Assembly: GCA_905160935.1 (NCBI GenBank)
Contig: CAJHZI010000811.1
Location: 1,541,501 to 1,605,500 of the forward strand
Reading direction: 5' to 3'
Length of the DNA: 64,000 bases
Source: Enchytraeus crypticus
Taxonomy: Eukaryota > Annelida > Clitellata > Enchytraeida > Enchytraeidae
Part shown: piece by piece, positions 17,308 through 26,525 of the stretch
Position numbering within the stretch: the first letter of the stretch is position 1
Layout: every line of letters begins with the position of its first letter
Made by a program: the position numbers and the translations under genes
The notes under the pieces: model-generated
Seen by the model: only the letters and a program-made list of their open reading frames with translations
The model's database searches: none
Told to the model about the DNA's origin: nothing

Positions 17308-17466
17308 TTAATAGTACCATTATTTGTGAAGTAAATTTTATAAGAGAATTATTAAAATCTCAGAATATAATAAATTCTATGAGAGAATTGATTCAAAAGA
17401 ATTTATTACTTATCGATTCAATGTTTATATATTTATGTGAAGAAATGCTAACGGAGCTTGTATAGT
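17308..17466 (+). pseudogene. Partial copy of the fiber gene C-terminus on the opposite strand
   Basis: The plus strand here encodes a stretch closely matching the last 30 or so residues of the fiber protein (shared KELI/RELI, QKNLLLID and the same ending pattern), and 'tagtaaatg' follows the stop in both copies. It lies over 13 kb from the intact fiber gene and in the opposite orientation. Fragment only. Confidence 0.75.
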
Positions 17467-17623
17467 AAATGACAACCTCCCTTTGAATTATGAACAACCA
17501 GAAAGTAACAAATATAATTAAATTAGTGTACACCTTGAGATATCAGAAGAGTAAACAAGTTTTGAAGCAAATGAGTGAGATAATAAACAAATCTGGATAT
17601 ACATTTCTAAAGAAGCATCTGCG

Positions 17624-17665
17624 CCTTAGTAACGGCGATACTGCATGGTATCACGGTTGCTAAGG
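17624..17665. repeat. 42-bp palindrome, copy 1
   Basis: Outer arms 'ccttagtaac' and 'ggttgctaagg', inner arms 'gatactg' and 'ggtatc'. Followed by 'gcttgtttatggtttgaag', which also follows copy 2. Confidence 0.9.
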
Positions 17666-17752
17666 GCTTGTTTATGGTTTGAAGTCCGTTTCGTAATTCA
17701 ACGATGATGTAAGTCAGTTATCAAGAACTTCATATTTGACATTGTAAAATCT

Positions 17753-17794
17753 CCTTAGTAACGGTGATACTGCATGGTATCGCGGTTGCTAAGG
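17753..17794. repeat. 42-bp palindrome, copy 2
   Basis: Same arms as copy 1 and the same downstream block 'cttgtttatggtttgaagtc', so the repeat unit was once about 125 bp. Confidence 0.9.
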
Positions 17795-17872
17795 ACTTGT
17801 TTATGGTTTGAAGTCCGTTTCTCCATCCAAGGAAGATTATGGAATAGATCCACATTGTTAGTAGCATCTAGT

Positions 17873-17914
17873 CCTTAGCAACGGTGATACTGCTCAGTAT
17901 CGTGGTTGCTAAGG
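17873..17914. repeat. 42-bp palindrome, copy 3
   Basis: Outer arms 'ccttagcaac'/'gttgctaagg', perfect inner arms 'gatactg'/'cagtatc' around 'ct'. Confidence 0.9.
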
Positions 17915-17970
17915 GCTTGTGGAGATAGATATTTATTCAACATCACTATTTGAGAAACTTTATTAGGCAT

Positions 17971-18011
17971 CCTTAGCAACGGTGATACTGCTCAGTATCG
18001 CGGTTGCTAAG
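17971..18011. repeat. 42-bp palindrome, copy 4
   Basis: Near identical to copy 3. The half sites 'agcaac' and 'gttgct' fit the RFX half-site pattern RGYAAC/GTTRCY, but the spacing between them is too wide for one classic X-box. Confidence 0.9.
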
Positions 18012-18143
18012 CATGAGTTAAGTTATAGCGGGCCGTTGGTTTCGCTTCACAGCAGTGAAGTTAGTCACACAGACTGCCGCGTGAAGGCCGCCCGCTTTGA
18101 GTCTGCACGCTGAGTGATTAGTAATCATCACAGGCCTGCGTTG

Positions 18144-18192
18144 AGCTTTTTGTTATTCTGTATTTAGGCTTAATTCTCGCAAAGAAAAAAAG
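18144..18192 (+). repeat. Promoter-associated inverted repeat, left copy
   Basis: Block containing 'ttgttattctgtatttagg' and 'aattctcgcaaa'. Its inverted counterpart is at 19488-19530. A TATA-like run follows it on the plus strand. Confidence 0.75.
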
Positions 18193-18268
18193 TATATATA
18201 TATATATTGAGGCAGGGCTTTTAAGATGGCGCCCTAATTCGCCATGTTACAGTATCGTCGTCGGAAAC

Positions 18269-18484
18269 ATGCAGACATTTCTTGAGAGTGGGAGTGCCAA
18301 TCACCCACCCCATCCGCTTCCTGATAATACTGTATGTTATGTCATTTTGCCTGATAATTCATCAGTTTCCCAGAAATCACGACGTGGACGTAGACATATG
18401 AGATTCCCATTTTTCGATTTTTTTGTTGTTTTTCGGTTGTTTTTTAAATTATTTTTTTGGGGTTTTTTCTTGTTGTTACCGTAA
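18269..18484 (+). CDS. Polinton rightward short ORF, doubtful
   Basis: 71 residues: a polar first half (MQTFLESGSANHP ... SRRGRRHMR) and a Phe/Leu-rich second half encoded by a T-rich tract that is probably untranslated or intronic. It follows the TATA-like run at about 18190 and lacks the TAAATG signal. It may be the first exon of a spliced early gene, or nothing. Confidence 0.3.
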   Translation: MQTFLESGSANHPPHPLPDNTVCYVILPDNSSVSQKSRRGRRHMRFPFFDFFVVFRLFFKLFFWGFFLLLP

Positions 18485-18588
18485 TACTTCACTTTATTAA
18501 TTATTCAAAATATTTCAATTAAAATATAGAGTTCAATAACTCTAAACTTCTTTGGAATATAAATAAAATAACAATTGAATATATCAAA

Positions 18589-19038
18589 TTATTTCCATTC
18601 TGAGCCAATTGTGTCATCCTTGAACATTTTCCTTATCTTTGGTATCATATCTCGAAAATCTGTGAAACATATCTGTAAGCTTTCCAGGCCTGGGAAGTCG
18701 TGTACAAGTTCAGTTAGGCTTGTGTATTGCCTTGCACTAGATGCTGTTATGCCTGTTCCATTTTCTAATGCCTCTTTCCATGTCTCTTTATTTTTTGTTA
18801 GGATCTTAATATGATCGAAACGACTCTTAAAAATAATTAAATATTCTCCGAATTTTATAGATGAATTAAGTATTGTTTTATTTAGTGTGTCGTATTTTTC
18901 CTTTATAAAAGTACACATTGAGGTAACACTGTCTAATATATCCCCAGACATTTCTTCAGGTGTAGTTTGTGTCTCAAAATTAGGATTTTTAAAATGTTTT
19001 AAATAGAGATTAAATTCACTATCATCCATTTTTTCCAT
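18589..19038 (-). CDS. Polinton right-end protein, unknown (helical)
   Basis: 149 residues, helical: KFGEYLIIFKSRFDHIK, ETWKEALENGTGI, SSARQYTSLTELV. The sequence 'W...L....GI..SSARQY..L' resembles the helix-turn-helix-like DUF3102 region of phage proteins, at pattern level only. It lacks the TAAATG start and overlaps the next upstream ORF by 40 bp, so splicing of the pair is possible, as known for some Polinton genes. Confidence 0.45.
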   Translation of the reverse strand: MEKMDDSEFNLYLKHFKNPNFETQTTPEEMSGDILDSVTSMCTFIKEKYDTLNKTILNSSIKFGEYLIIFKSRFDHIKILTKNKETWKEALENGTGITASSARQYTSLTELVHDFPGLESLQICFTDFRDMIPKIRKMFKDDTIGSEWK

Positions 19039-19376
19039 TCTATTTTAGGTTTTTTATTGTTATTAATCTTTTTATTATTTTCTATTTGGTTTACAGTTCT
19101 TTTTGGTTTCTTTGGTATTTTTCTATTGGATGATCCCTTTGTTATAAGTTCTTCCACTTTCGCCAGATTTTCAGCATAATATGTTTTCCAATCAATTAGA
19201 TCAATCAATACGCTTGCATCGCTATTCCATCTGGAATGATGATTATGTACTATTCCTTTAGAAGTAGATGCAATAACATCGTCATCGTCTTCCAATACAC
19301 TATTACTAATATCTTCTTCAATGTCTTCGCTACTTAAAATGGCCGCCTGGTCTCTATACTCAGCCATGCCCGACAA
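18999..19376 (-). CDS. Polinton right-end acidic/basic protein, unknown
   Basis: 125 residues. Acidic N-terminus (SSEDIEEDISNSVLEDDDDV), a middle with WNSDASVLIDLIDW, and a Lys/Asn-rich tail with a PKKPKR-like nuclear localisation signal (about 95-105). Upstream on the minus strand are two TATA boxes (near 19395 and 19443). This fits a host-polymerase-driven early gene rather than the TAAATG set. Confidence 0.45.
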   Translation of the reverse strand: MSGMAEYRDQAAILSSEDIEEDISNSVLEDDDDVIASTSKGIVHNHHSRWNSDASVLIDLIDWKTYYAENLAKVEELITKGSSNRKIPKKPKRTVNQIENNKKINNNKKPKIEWKKWMIVNLISI

Positions 19377-19387
19377 TCACCCAAAAA

Positions 19388-19450
19388 GGGTATTTATAGG
19401 ACACCAACAATTTAGATTACCCGATCGAACAAAAGGAGTATTTATAAAGC
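19388..19450 (-). promoter_or_regulatory. TATA-type promoter of the right-end cassette
   Basis: Read on the minus strand, 'ctttataaatac' and 'cctataaatac' precede the ORF starting at 19376. No other leftward gene of the element has such TATA boxes directly upstream. Confidence 0.5.
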
Positions 19451-19487
19451 GCCCCTCTATGTAAAAAAATCACGGTAGCGCTGAATT

Positions 19488-19530
19488 TGCGAGAATTAAA
19501 ACCTAAAATACAAAATAACAAAAGCTTTAC
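19488..19530 (-). repeat. Promoter-associated inverted repeat, right copy
   Basis: Inverted match to 18144-18186 with a few differences ('tttgcgagaatt', 'aatacaaaataacaaaag'). The pair brackets the right-end cassette and lies just outside its two promoter-like regions. Confidence 0.75.
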
Positions 19531-19579
19531 CTGAACCTATAATTGATCACTTTATCGCTCAGAATGACACGAGCTTCTG

Positions 19580-19630
19580 TGGCAGTCTGTGATTGGTCAA
19601 CATGGCATTGTTTATATATTATAGACTCCC
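19580..19630 (+). promoter_or_regulatory. CCAAT plus TATA-like promoter near the right end
   Basis: 'gattggtcaac' about 20 bp before 'tttatatattatag'. No substantial rightward ORF follows before the terminal repeat, so this could be a relic, or drive a spliced transcript. Confidence 0.3.
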
Positions 19631-19745
19631 ACAGTAAACTAAAAACTCAGAACAACAACAACAACGATGAGAGTGAGATATCTGTTACCAGAAGCTATAA
19701 AAACACTAATTTAGGGTTTGTGAACTATGTGTTAGTAGATACATG

Positions 19746-19897
19746 AGTAGTTAATATTGAGTAACCTTTGAGTACAAGTGGCACAAGGTGGAGTACCATT
19801 GAAACACCTTAAGAGCGAACGAAGTGAGCGAATTATGGTGTTTCAATTGTACCCCCCTTTGGCACTGGTACTCAAAGGTTACTCAATATTAACTACT
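19746..19897 (-). repeat. Right terminal inverted repeat of the Polinton (palindromic)
   Basis: Reverse complement of the left repeat with about three differences, all in the inner arm. Same internal palindrome. Confidence 0.9.
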
Positions 19898-19898
19898 T

Positions 19899-19903
<5 letters not shown>
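19898..19903. repeat. 6-bp target site duplication, right copy
   Basis: 'tataca', identical to 2548-2553. Confidence 0.85.
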
Positions 19904-19956
<53 letters not shown>

Positions 19957-20014
19957 ATATATATATAAATAAATAAATAAATAAATATATATATATATAT
20001 ATGTATATATATAC

Positions 20015-20089
<75 letters not shown>

Positions 20090-20090
20090 G
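19904..20090. repeat. (AT)n microsatellite, right flank of the Polinton
   Basis: Continuation of the AT array that the Polinton interrupted, with short TAAA and TATG variants. Confidence 0.9.
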
Positions 20091-21416
20091 TTATATTTAC
20101 GGTTTGGACTTTCTCGTAGCACACTCTATCCTATTATTTGAAAGCCTGCCAGGAACAAATTCTAACTAGCGACAAACAAAATCTTAGTTAAATTGAGACT
20201 TTAACATATGCAATATTACTCGCAACATTAAGATATAGATTCATTGTACTTATGCAATAAGCTGTAGTTAACTACAATAATTTTGAAGGTCTTACTTTAG
20301 CCTACTTTAATCTACAAATTAGCAGATTAATATACCAGTACATGTACATATAATTTAAAAACAACACATCCTTTACCTTGACTTTCTATTTTAATACCAT
20401 ATGCCTATTTAAATACCTATTGGTCTTTTTATTACATGTTCCTTAGCTAATAACATTTAGCAAAACCTTTTCAATTTTCTTACGAGGTAATAATTAGTAA
20501 TTAATTTATTACTAATAATTACTTTGCTTCTATTTTATTTTATTGATAATTACCTTCAAAGATAGTTACTTTTACTCTCCCCTACCTAATTTTCCAAAAA
20601 TTATTTCCTATTACTGTTTAATACTGTTATTTTTATAATAATATAATGTTCTAAAATTTCATTCATCTTATTTCTTTTATATGTCGCCATCAATTCGTAG
20701 TTAGCTGGACGTCATTGTTTTACATTATCTGTTGTCCATTTAATGCTATTTCTCTTTTAGTCCATCTATTTAAATGCACATCAGACCTGGTATTTAACAG
20801 AACATGAAAGAGATGACAAACATTCTGGTTTCGTATTAATTAGCCTTAATTTATCAAATATCTTATATTTCCTGCTTTTCAGCCACTCCTGAGATCTAAT
20901 CATTTGATGGACATCAGTCTCATAAGGTTCTCGTATTTCAATATCAGTACCTTAGCCACAAGAGAGCAAAAGAAGATCAAATATGTTTCTCAAATTAGTG
21001 GGCTAGCGGAAATAGTCTTAAAATACTACATCACTATGATTAATTGTCAATAAATTGGTGTGATGCAAATATGGTAGCTCGTTATCATCACAGAGGAATG
21101 GTGAAAACATTGAAAACCTGAACAAGACGACTTTAGTAGGTTATAAGGTGTATTTAGTAGGATAGGAGGATATAACACAGCACCTGAGCTATGCGCAGTG
21201 TTATACACCTACAATTCAAGCCTCGTGTCGCTTTTATTTACTGGTAAATATTACCAAGAATTTTACGTTCAATATAGTCTAAAGGAAAATGTGGTGTTAC
21301 TTCTTTTCCTTGCGTACGATGACTGTTTTCAATATATTAATTTCTATAAACAGAAAGAGAAACGACAGTATTAATAAGTGTAATGCGTAAGAATCGACCC
21401 ACGTAGACGTCCTGAC
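20091..21416. other. Gene A intron 3, remainder
   Basis: AT-rich intronic sequence. I see no exon, no recognisable transposon and no tandem array of note. Confidence 0.5.
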
Positions 21417-21543
21417 CTGAAAGAGCCGACCACCCTCACTGTAGTGATGTAGGTTGTCTTATTGTCAAATGTTGCCGCTATGCAAGATTCTGGAAATATT
21501 GGAACATTCCAATGCGAGGCGCCGTATCCTGCTATGTTTAATG
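21417..21543 (-). CDS. Receptor guanylyl cyclase gene A, exon 3 (ligand-binding domain)
   Basis: A 127-bp exon, same length and phase as gene B exon 3 (62121-62247). Acceptor 'gttgtag', donor 'gtcagg'. Residues LNIAGYGASHWNVPIFPESC and ATFDNKT are shared almost fully with gene B. It codes for the region of the ANF-receptor fold where the chain crosses toward the second lobe. Confidence 0.87.
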
Positions 21544-22490
21544 CTACAACAAATTTAGAAATTTAGACGTATTTTTCAAAATTAGGTGTACTTTTTATAT
21601 CCTATGTTATTGATGTCATTAGTTGAATTAATTGCATCTGTGTACATGTACGTGTTTTATCATGAAAATGATGAATAAAAATTATATATAGAATTCAAAT
21701 TTTAAATATCCCCCAATGAATGTCATACGCCGTCTTAAGAATACAAAGTTGACGAGAGATAAGCTACTTCTAATTTATTTTTAGCTCAAGGTCATAAATG
21801 CAATATGGGGCGTAGTTTATCGCATTAGGTAGAGACACACAATGAACGAAGTTAAGCAACGATGGGCTCGGTTAGTACTTGGATGAATGACTACTTTGGC
21901 TTATATAATTTACTACAAATCCCAGGGTTCTGGAAGACTTTTCGTAAATCAGCGACACCATCAGTTTTGCTATGAAAACGATTACTATATTATTACCAAC
22001 TACCGTACTAACTAAATACTAATACTAAATACTAATAATTAAAAGTCATAGTCATAGTAATTACTAATAACTAATTACTACTAACGAATACTAATAATAT
22101 TGTCACAGAGATGAAGGAATGGGAACTACAAAAACTAATTATGGAATTTGATTCTTTTTAATTGAATAATTTAGTTTTACTCTCTATCATTTCTCCTCTA
22201 GACAAGAAACTTTTTATCCTTAAAAATAGCTAAGAATGGGTGAAGTAGCACATGTTCCCGATAAATATCGCATTTTCTCAACCGTTTAAACTGTGCATAA
22301 TCGAGAGTATTTAAGGCTTTTTCTGCGATCCATTATTTTAAACAATATTTTTATTCACACGGAGAAATCTGCATTTATTCATCAGAATATTTATAAGCAA
22401 CGTGATTGATTGATTGTTTTGGTGATTGATTTAATGCTGATTAATTATTGAATTCTGATTAATTGATTAAATTTTGATAGATTTATTTAA
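21544..22490. other. Gene A intron 2, first part
   Basis: AT-rich, with a local 'actaatactaaatactaata' run near 22010-22100. Nothing coding or mobile recognised. Confidence 0.4.
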
Positions 22491-22504
22491 TTGTGATTGA
22501 TTGA

Positions 22505-22632
22505 AGATCGATAGATTTATAAAGACCCACTCATATCTGGAAATGAAGAGGAAAGCGGAAGACAGAGAAGGGTGGAGGCGTTATGTACCATGGACCTGCC
22601 AGTATGCAGTGCACTAAGAGAGAGAGAGAGAT
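22505..22632 (+). repeat. LINE 3' end with (GA)n tail
   Basis: Sense copy: encodes a DMKRKAEDREGWRRY-like end, then 'gcactaagagagagagagag'. It shows directly that the GA tract is the tail of this element. Confidence 0.65.
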
Positions 22633-22669
22633 TTATGGTTAAACTATAGACTATCTTATTGAAATTATC

Positions 22670-23040
22670 AACTGCTTACTTTATTGATTTGCTAACTCGT
22701 TGATTGATTGCCTATGCACTGAGTAATTTCAGTGACTAACAGCTTGACTGAATTATTTAGAAACCATCAGATTGAATGATTGGTTTATTGATTGATAGGT
22801 TTACTGATTGACTGGTTTTTTAAAATTGATCGCTTATTGATTAATGATCGATTTATAGAATGATTGGTCTATTTTTGATTGGTTTATTGATTGATGGGTT
22901 TATTTATTGATTAGTCAATTGATTGATTCGTTCATTGATTGATTTGTTTATGGATTGATGGCTTATTGAATGATCGGTTTATAAATTGATTGGTTTATGT
23001 TTGATTGGTTTATTGATTGATTGGTTTATTGATTGATTGG

Positions 23041-23071
<31 letters not shown>

Positions 23072-23170
23072 GTTTATTGATTGATTGGTTTATTGATTGA
23101 TTGGTTTATTTAGTGATTAGTCTACCGATTAATTGGTTTATTGAGTGGTTTACTGATTGATTAGCTGATT
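22670..23170. repeat. (ATTG)n-type array beside gene A exon 2
   Basis: Imperfect 'attgattggttt' repeats over about 500 bp, ending 15 bp before the exon 2 splice donor. Confidence 0.85.
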
Positions 23171-23184
23171 TAATGTATACTCAC

Positions 23185-23294
23185 AGGTCGAGCAGTACGG
23201 GCCGAATATGATATCGACTTTATTTAGAGTAACAAGATCAATTAGAGAACTCAGCGCTATTCTACCATCACAACTGCCGAATCCAGTGTAGTAG
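23185..23294 (-). CDS. Receptor guanylyl cyclase gene A, exon 2 (ligand-binding domain)
   Basis: A 110-bp exon, same length and phase as gene B exon 2 (63185-63294). Acceptor 'ttttcag', donor 'gtgagt'. Residues GFGSCDGR, ALSSLIDLVT, NKVDIIFGPYCS align with gene B GIGNCDGR, ALSAVINLVT, NKIDALFGPFCS. The FGPxCS signature is typical of ANF-type ligand-binding domains. Confidence 0.88.
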
Positions 23295-23463
23295 CTGAAA
23301 ATAGAACATTAGTCCACTTAACGTCACTTTCATTGTTTGACATAGACATACAGAGATAAATGGAGGCAACTCAATTAGAAATTTAAAAATCATACACGAA
23401 AGTGGCAATAGTTTTAATTTTATGAATTTAAAAATTTCGTTACGAGGCATGTAGAAATTTATA

Positions 23464-23465
<2 letters not shown>

Positions 23466-23503
<38 letters not shown>
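23466..23503. repeat. (TC)n microsatellite
   Basis: Pure CT run of about 35 bp in intron 1 of gene A. Confidence 0.95.
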
Positions 23504-23504
<1 letters not shown>

Positions 23505-23589
23505 CTCTATTTTTGCATTTTTTCTTTCTTTGCTTGTATTTGTTTCTTTCTTATTTCTCTTTTTATCTTATAAATTTTTATATTTTGGC

Positions 23590-23822
23590 TCATACACATA
23601 TATACATTTAGCACACATATTTGTGCATGAGCTAGTTGTTCACATTTAATACACATATATGTATATGAGCCATACGTTCACATTTAGTACACATATATGT
23701 GCTTGAGCCAGCTATCCACATTTAGTACACATATATGTGTATGAACCAAATATCCACATTTAGTACACATATATGTGCATGAGCCATACGTGCACATGTT
23801 AGTACACATATATGTGTATGTA
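23590..23822. repeat. Tandem repeat, about 44-bp unit
   Basis: Five to six copies of a unit with 'ttagtacacatatatgtg', 'atgagcca' and 'tccaca'. The core 'acacatatatgtgt' is itself a palindrome. Confidence 0.85.
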
Positions 23823-24600
23823 TCAGGGTCGTCTTCCCCCCGAATTAGACCTTTGACACAAACATAACTTTGTGGGGCACCCCACCGCGAAACGGAGAAA
23901 GACATTAAGGGGAGCAAGCTTTCTAAAGTGCCAAAAATTTATAGTATTATCATCAGTTCCTTGCGTTCTGAAGAGAACATAGGGCGGCAACATTCCTCCA
24001 TTCTTTTCTGTCTTTAGCAACCCTCACAGCATCTCCCCATGAAATGTTTACAGTTTTCAAGTCTTTGTTGATCGTGTTGAATCAAGTACTTCTAGGTCTT
24101 CCTCTTAACCTTTTTCCTTGACTTGGCTTTCAATTCATTGCAGTCTTTGTATATCTATCGTCAGGCATTCTTAATACGTGGCCCAAGAACCTTACTCTTC
24201 TTTCTGCAACCATTTCATCTAATTTTCTTTCTCTAAACCTTTCAAGTAGCCTACCTACTGCTTCATTTTTCATATGCTCCCAATAATGAATTTTTAGGAT
24301 TTTTCTGAGACATCTTTGTTGAAAACATTTTTTGTTTTATTTTACTAATACTTTCCCAGGTTTCACACGCATACATCAAGACGGGCTGTACAATGGTTGA
24401 ATAAATTTCTTCTTCAGTCCCTCGTCAATTCTATCGCTTTTTCAAATGTGTTGTAGTATTTTAAAGACGTCATATGCCTTACCGATTCTACATTCCACAT
24501 CTTTTTCACTTGATCCCTAGCTTTTTCACTTGATCCCTAGCTTTTTCACTCGATCCCTATTGTACTGCCTAAATGCGTAAACTTTTTTACTCTTTCTACT
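23823..24600 (-). mobile_element. Degraded LINE, reverse transcriptase C-terminal part
   Basis: Antisense strand in pieces reads RGRPRSTWFNTINKDLK, WGDAVRVAKDRKEWRNV and DRYTKTAMN, the typical end of a non-LTR reverse transcriptase ORF, with frameshifts. A small 'gatccctagctttttcactt' triplication lies near 24500-24560. Confidence 0.65.
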
Positions 24601-25190
24601 TTATATTTTTCAGATAGCATGATCGAAAGGTGTTTTCAAATTTCAGTTTCAGCTATTATTACCTAATTTTATATTTTCGTACGCAATTTTAAAAACATTA
24701 CTAGCATTACGGCACATATTATACAATGTTTAGAGTTTTTGTAATTTGATCCAAATTCTTTAACTGGACTTGTTTCATTTAATTAAATTACAGTAGGTCT
24801 TAACTAATTAACTATTTCGCATTCTACGAAGTATTTAATTCACATTGCGTGATATTAACTTACACGTGCTGCACCCTATGGCTTTCTATAGTGGATAATC
24901 GTTACTCCTATAGCGTTTTGAAAGAGGTTACCAAGCAAGCAGGAAAAAGTAAAAATATAAATCTAAAACAAATATATAAAAATATCATTCTAGAAGTTAA
25001 TTCCTTGGCCTTAGGCTTTCTTAGCGCGTTATTAATGCAGCCGGGCCGTTTTGAATAAAGTATATGATATTTGGCCTTTTTTGTTAATTTTCGAGATTGA
25101 CAAATTCTTTGAAAAGGAATGTATATATACCTTCGACCTTCAATGAATAGATAGAGCAACAGGTGGTTGGATAGAAAACAACACAACAAG
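24601..25190. other. Gene A intron 1, plain stretch
   Basis: No exon, repeat family or mobile element recognised. Confidence 0.4.
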
Positions 25191-25194
25191 AAAG

Positions 25195-25235
25195 AGAACG
25201 AGAGAGAGAGGGGGAGATAGAAATTATATATACAT

Positions 25236-25267
<32 letters not shown>

Positions 25268-25298
25268 ATATATATGTAATGTATATATATATATACTG

Positions 25299-25329
<31 letters not shown>

Positions 25330-25445
25330 AGATAGAAATAATATATATATATATATATATATACATATAGAAATTATATATACATTATATATATATATAT
25401 ATATATATAGTAATGTTATATATATATATATACTGTATATATATA

Positions 25446-25488
<43 letters not shown>

Positions 25489-25546
25489 AGAGAGAGAGAG
25501 AGAGAGAGATAGATAGAAATAATATATATATATATATATATAATAT

Positions 25547-25633
<87 letters not shown>

Positions 25634-25635
25634 TA
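25195..25635. repeat. Compound (GA)n/(TA)n microsatellite
   Basis: Alternating TA and GA blocks; the module 'tatagagagagaga...gatagatagaaataatata' recurs at about 25300 and 25490, so a unit of about 190 bp was duplicated. Confidence 0.9.
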
Positions 25636-26045
25636 GTCAGGAAGCATATTGTGAACATAATTGTGACTTCGTAAGTATCAACAACTAGAAGATATACATG
25701 TATGTATAAATGTACGTGTAACTTGTTGCAGGTATGAGGTGATCAAGTTAAATAGTTCACAGAACAGCATTTACAAAAATCGTAATGATAGCAATTGTAA
25801 CTATCATACTTAACAAATCAACTTTAAACTTAGTTGCAAATTTCGTAGAACTAATTACATGTATCTTGAACCAGTATCAGATTACGTCAACGGACTATAC
25901 TTAAGCTATACACAATTAATTTTAAGACTTTGACAAGTCCATTAATCTAATGTCTAGTGAAAGATATTTCCGTCAAATTTATATAATTGTAACTGCGTTA
26001 ATGTCACATGTGATTAAAACAATTTCTACAACGCCTATTGTAAAG
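25636..26045. other. Gene A intron 1, plain stretch
   Basis: Nothing recognised on either strand. Confidence 0.4.
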
Positions 26046-26345
26046 AACGACCATGCATTACCTTCGACCAAGCCAAAGATTTCTCTATGATGTTCCTCCG
26101 CAAAACTCTGTTATTTGCCATTTCCTCGATGTTAAATATTTTTCGTAATTCTGTTTTTCCATCAATGCTAACTCCAGCGGTCTTAAAGTCTTCTTCGAGG
26201 CAGTCCTTCCCTCCACTACTTTAGGGTCTTCCCGCTGTTTTCTTGCCGTCAGCTTTGTAGTTAAATATATTTCGATGGCTTCAGTTATATTCCATGCGCA
26301 TATCATGTCCAGCCCATTTCATACTTCTTTTCTTGATTAATTCAC
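26046..26345 (-). mobile_element. LINE reverse transcriptase C-terminal relic
   Basis: Minus-strand frames give FKTAGVSIDGKTELRKIFNI and WAGHDMRMEYNRSH-like pieces, typical of LINE ORF ends (WxGHVxRM), interrupted by frameshifts. Confidence 0.55.
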
Positions 26346-26442
26346 TGCACATTAGTTAATTTGTTCTTATCCTAATGTTCTCATTTGTTACGTGCTCTTT
26401 GCAACTGATTCTAAGTATTCTCCTTAAGCATTTGTTTTTGGT

Positions 26443-26525
26443 GGAATTCAAATAATAATAGTAATAAAAGTTTAACGTCTGTTTCCTCATCCAGGGATGA
26501 TGTCAGGGACGTTAAGAGGGTGTAC
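26443..26525 (-). repeat. LINE 3' end with (ATT)n tail
   Basis: Starts with an 'aataataatagtaataaa' tail, then 'gtttaacgtctgtttcctca' and 'gggatgatgtcagggacgt'. Confidence 0.65.

Larger units (their letters stand above)
17467..18268. promoter_or_regulatory. Polinton long non-coding control region
   Basis: No gene seen over about 800 bp. It holds four 42-bp palindromes (next entries), a GC-rich stretch (about 18020-18140) with a small 'cttcac..gtgaag' hairpin, a TATA-like run (about 18190-18208) and an 'aagatggcgcc' element like a YY1 site near 18223. It separates the leftward TAAATG gene set from the right-end cassette, as an origin or master control region would. Confidence 0.55.
2554..19897 (-). 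mobile_element. Polinton/Maverick element, near whole, in an intron of gene A
   Basis: A 17.3-kb virus-like DNA element bounded by inverted repeats of about 152 bp that start AG and end CT, with perfect 6-bp target duplications. It has the full expected module set: protein-primed family B DNA polymerase, integrase, A32-type packaging ATPase, adenain-like protease, major and minor jelly-roll capsid proteins, plus accessory genes. Most genes point left, in the same sense as the host gene. The two terminal repeats differ at only about three positions and the target duplications are identical, so insertion looks recent. About two coding regions (capsid, integrase) are interrupted; the rest read through. 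It lies between exons 3 and 4 of gene A. Confidence 0.93.

Noticed and set aside
17624-18011. Looks like a short CRISPR array (four repeats with spacers)
   Set aside because: Repeats are palindromic dyads with unequal spacers of 87, 78 and 56 bp, two spacers share sequence, and the context is an animal Polinton. A regulatory array fits better.
2554-19897. LTR retroelement because of the retroviral-type integrase
   Set aside because: Ends are inverted, not direct, repeats; target duplication is 6 bp; there is a DNA polymerase, capsid jelly-roll and packaging ATPase and no reverse transcriptase.
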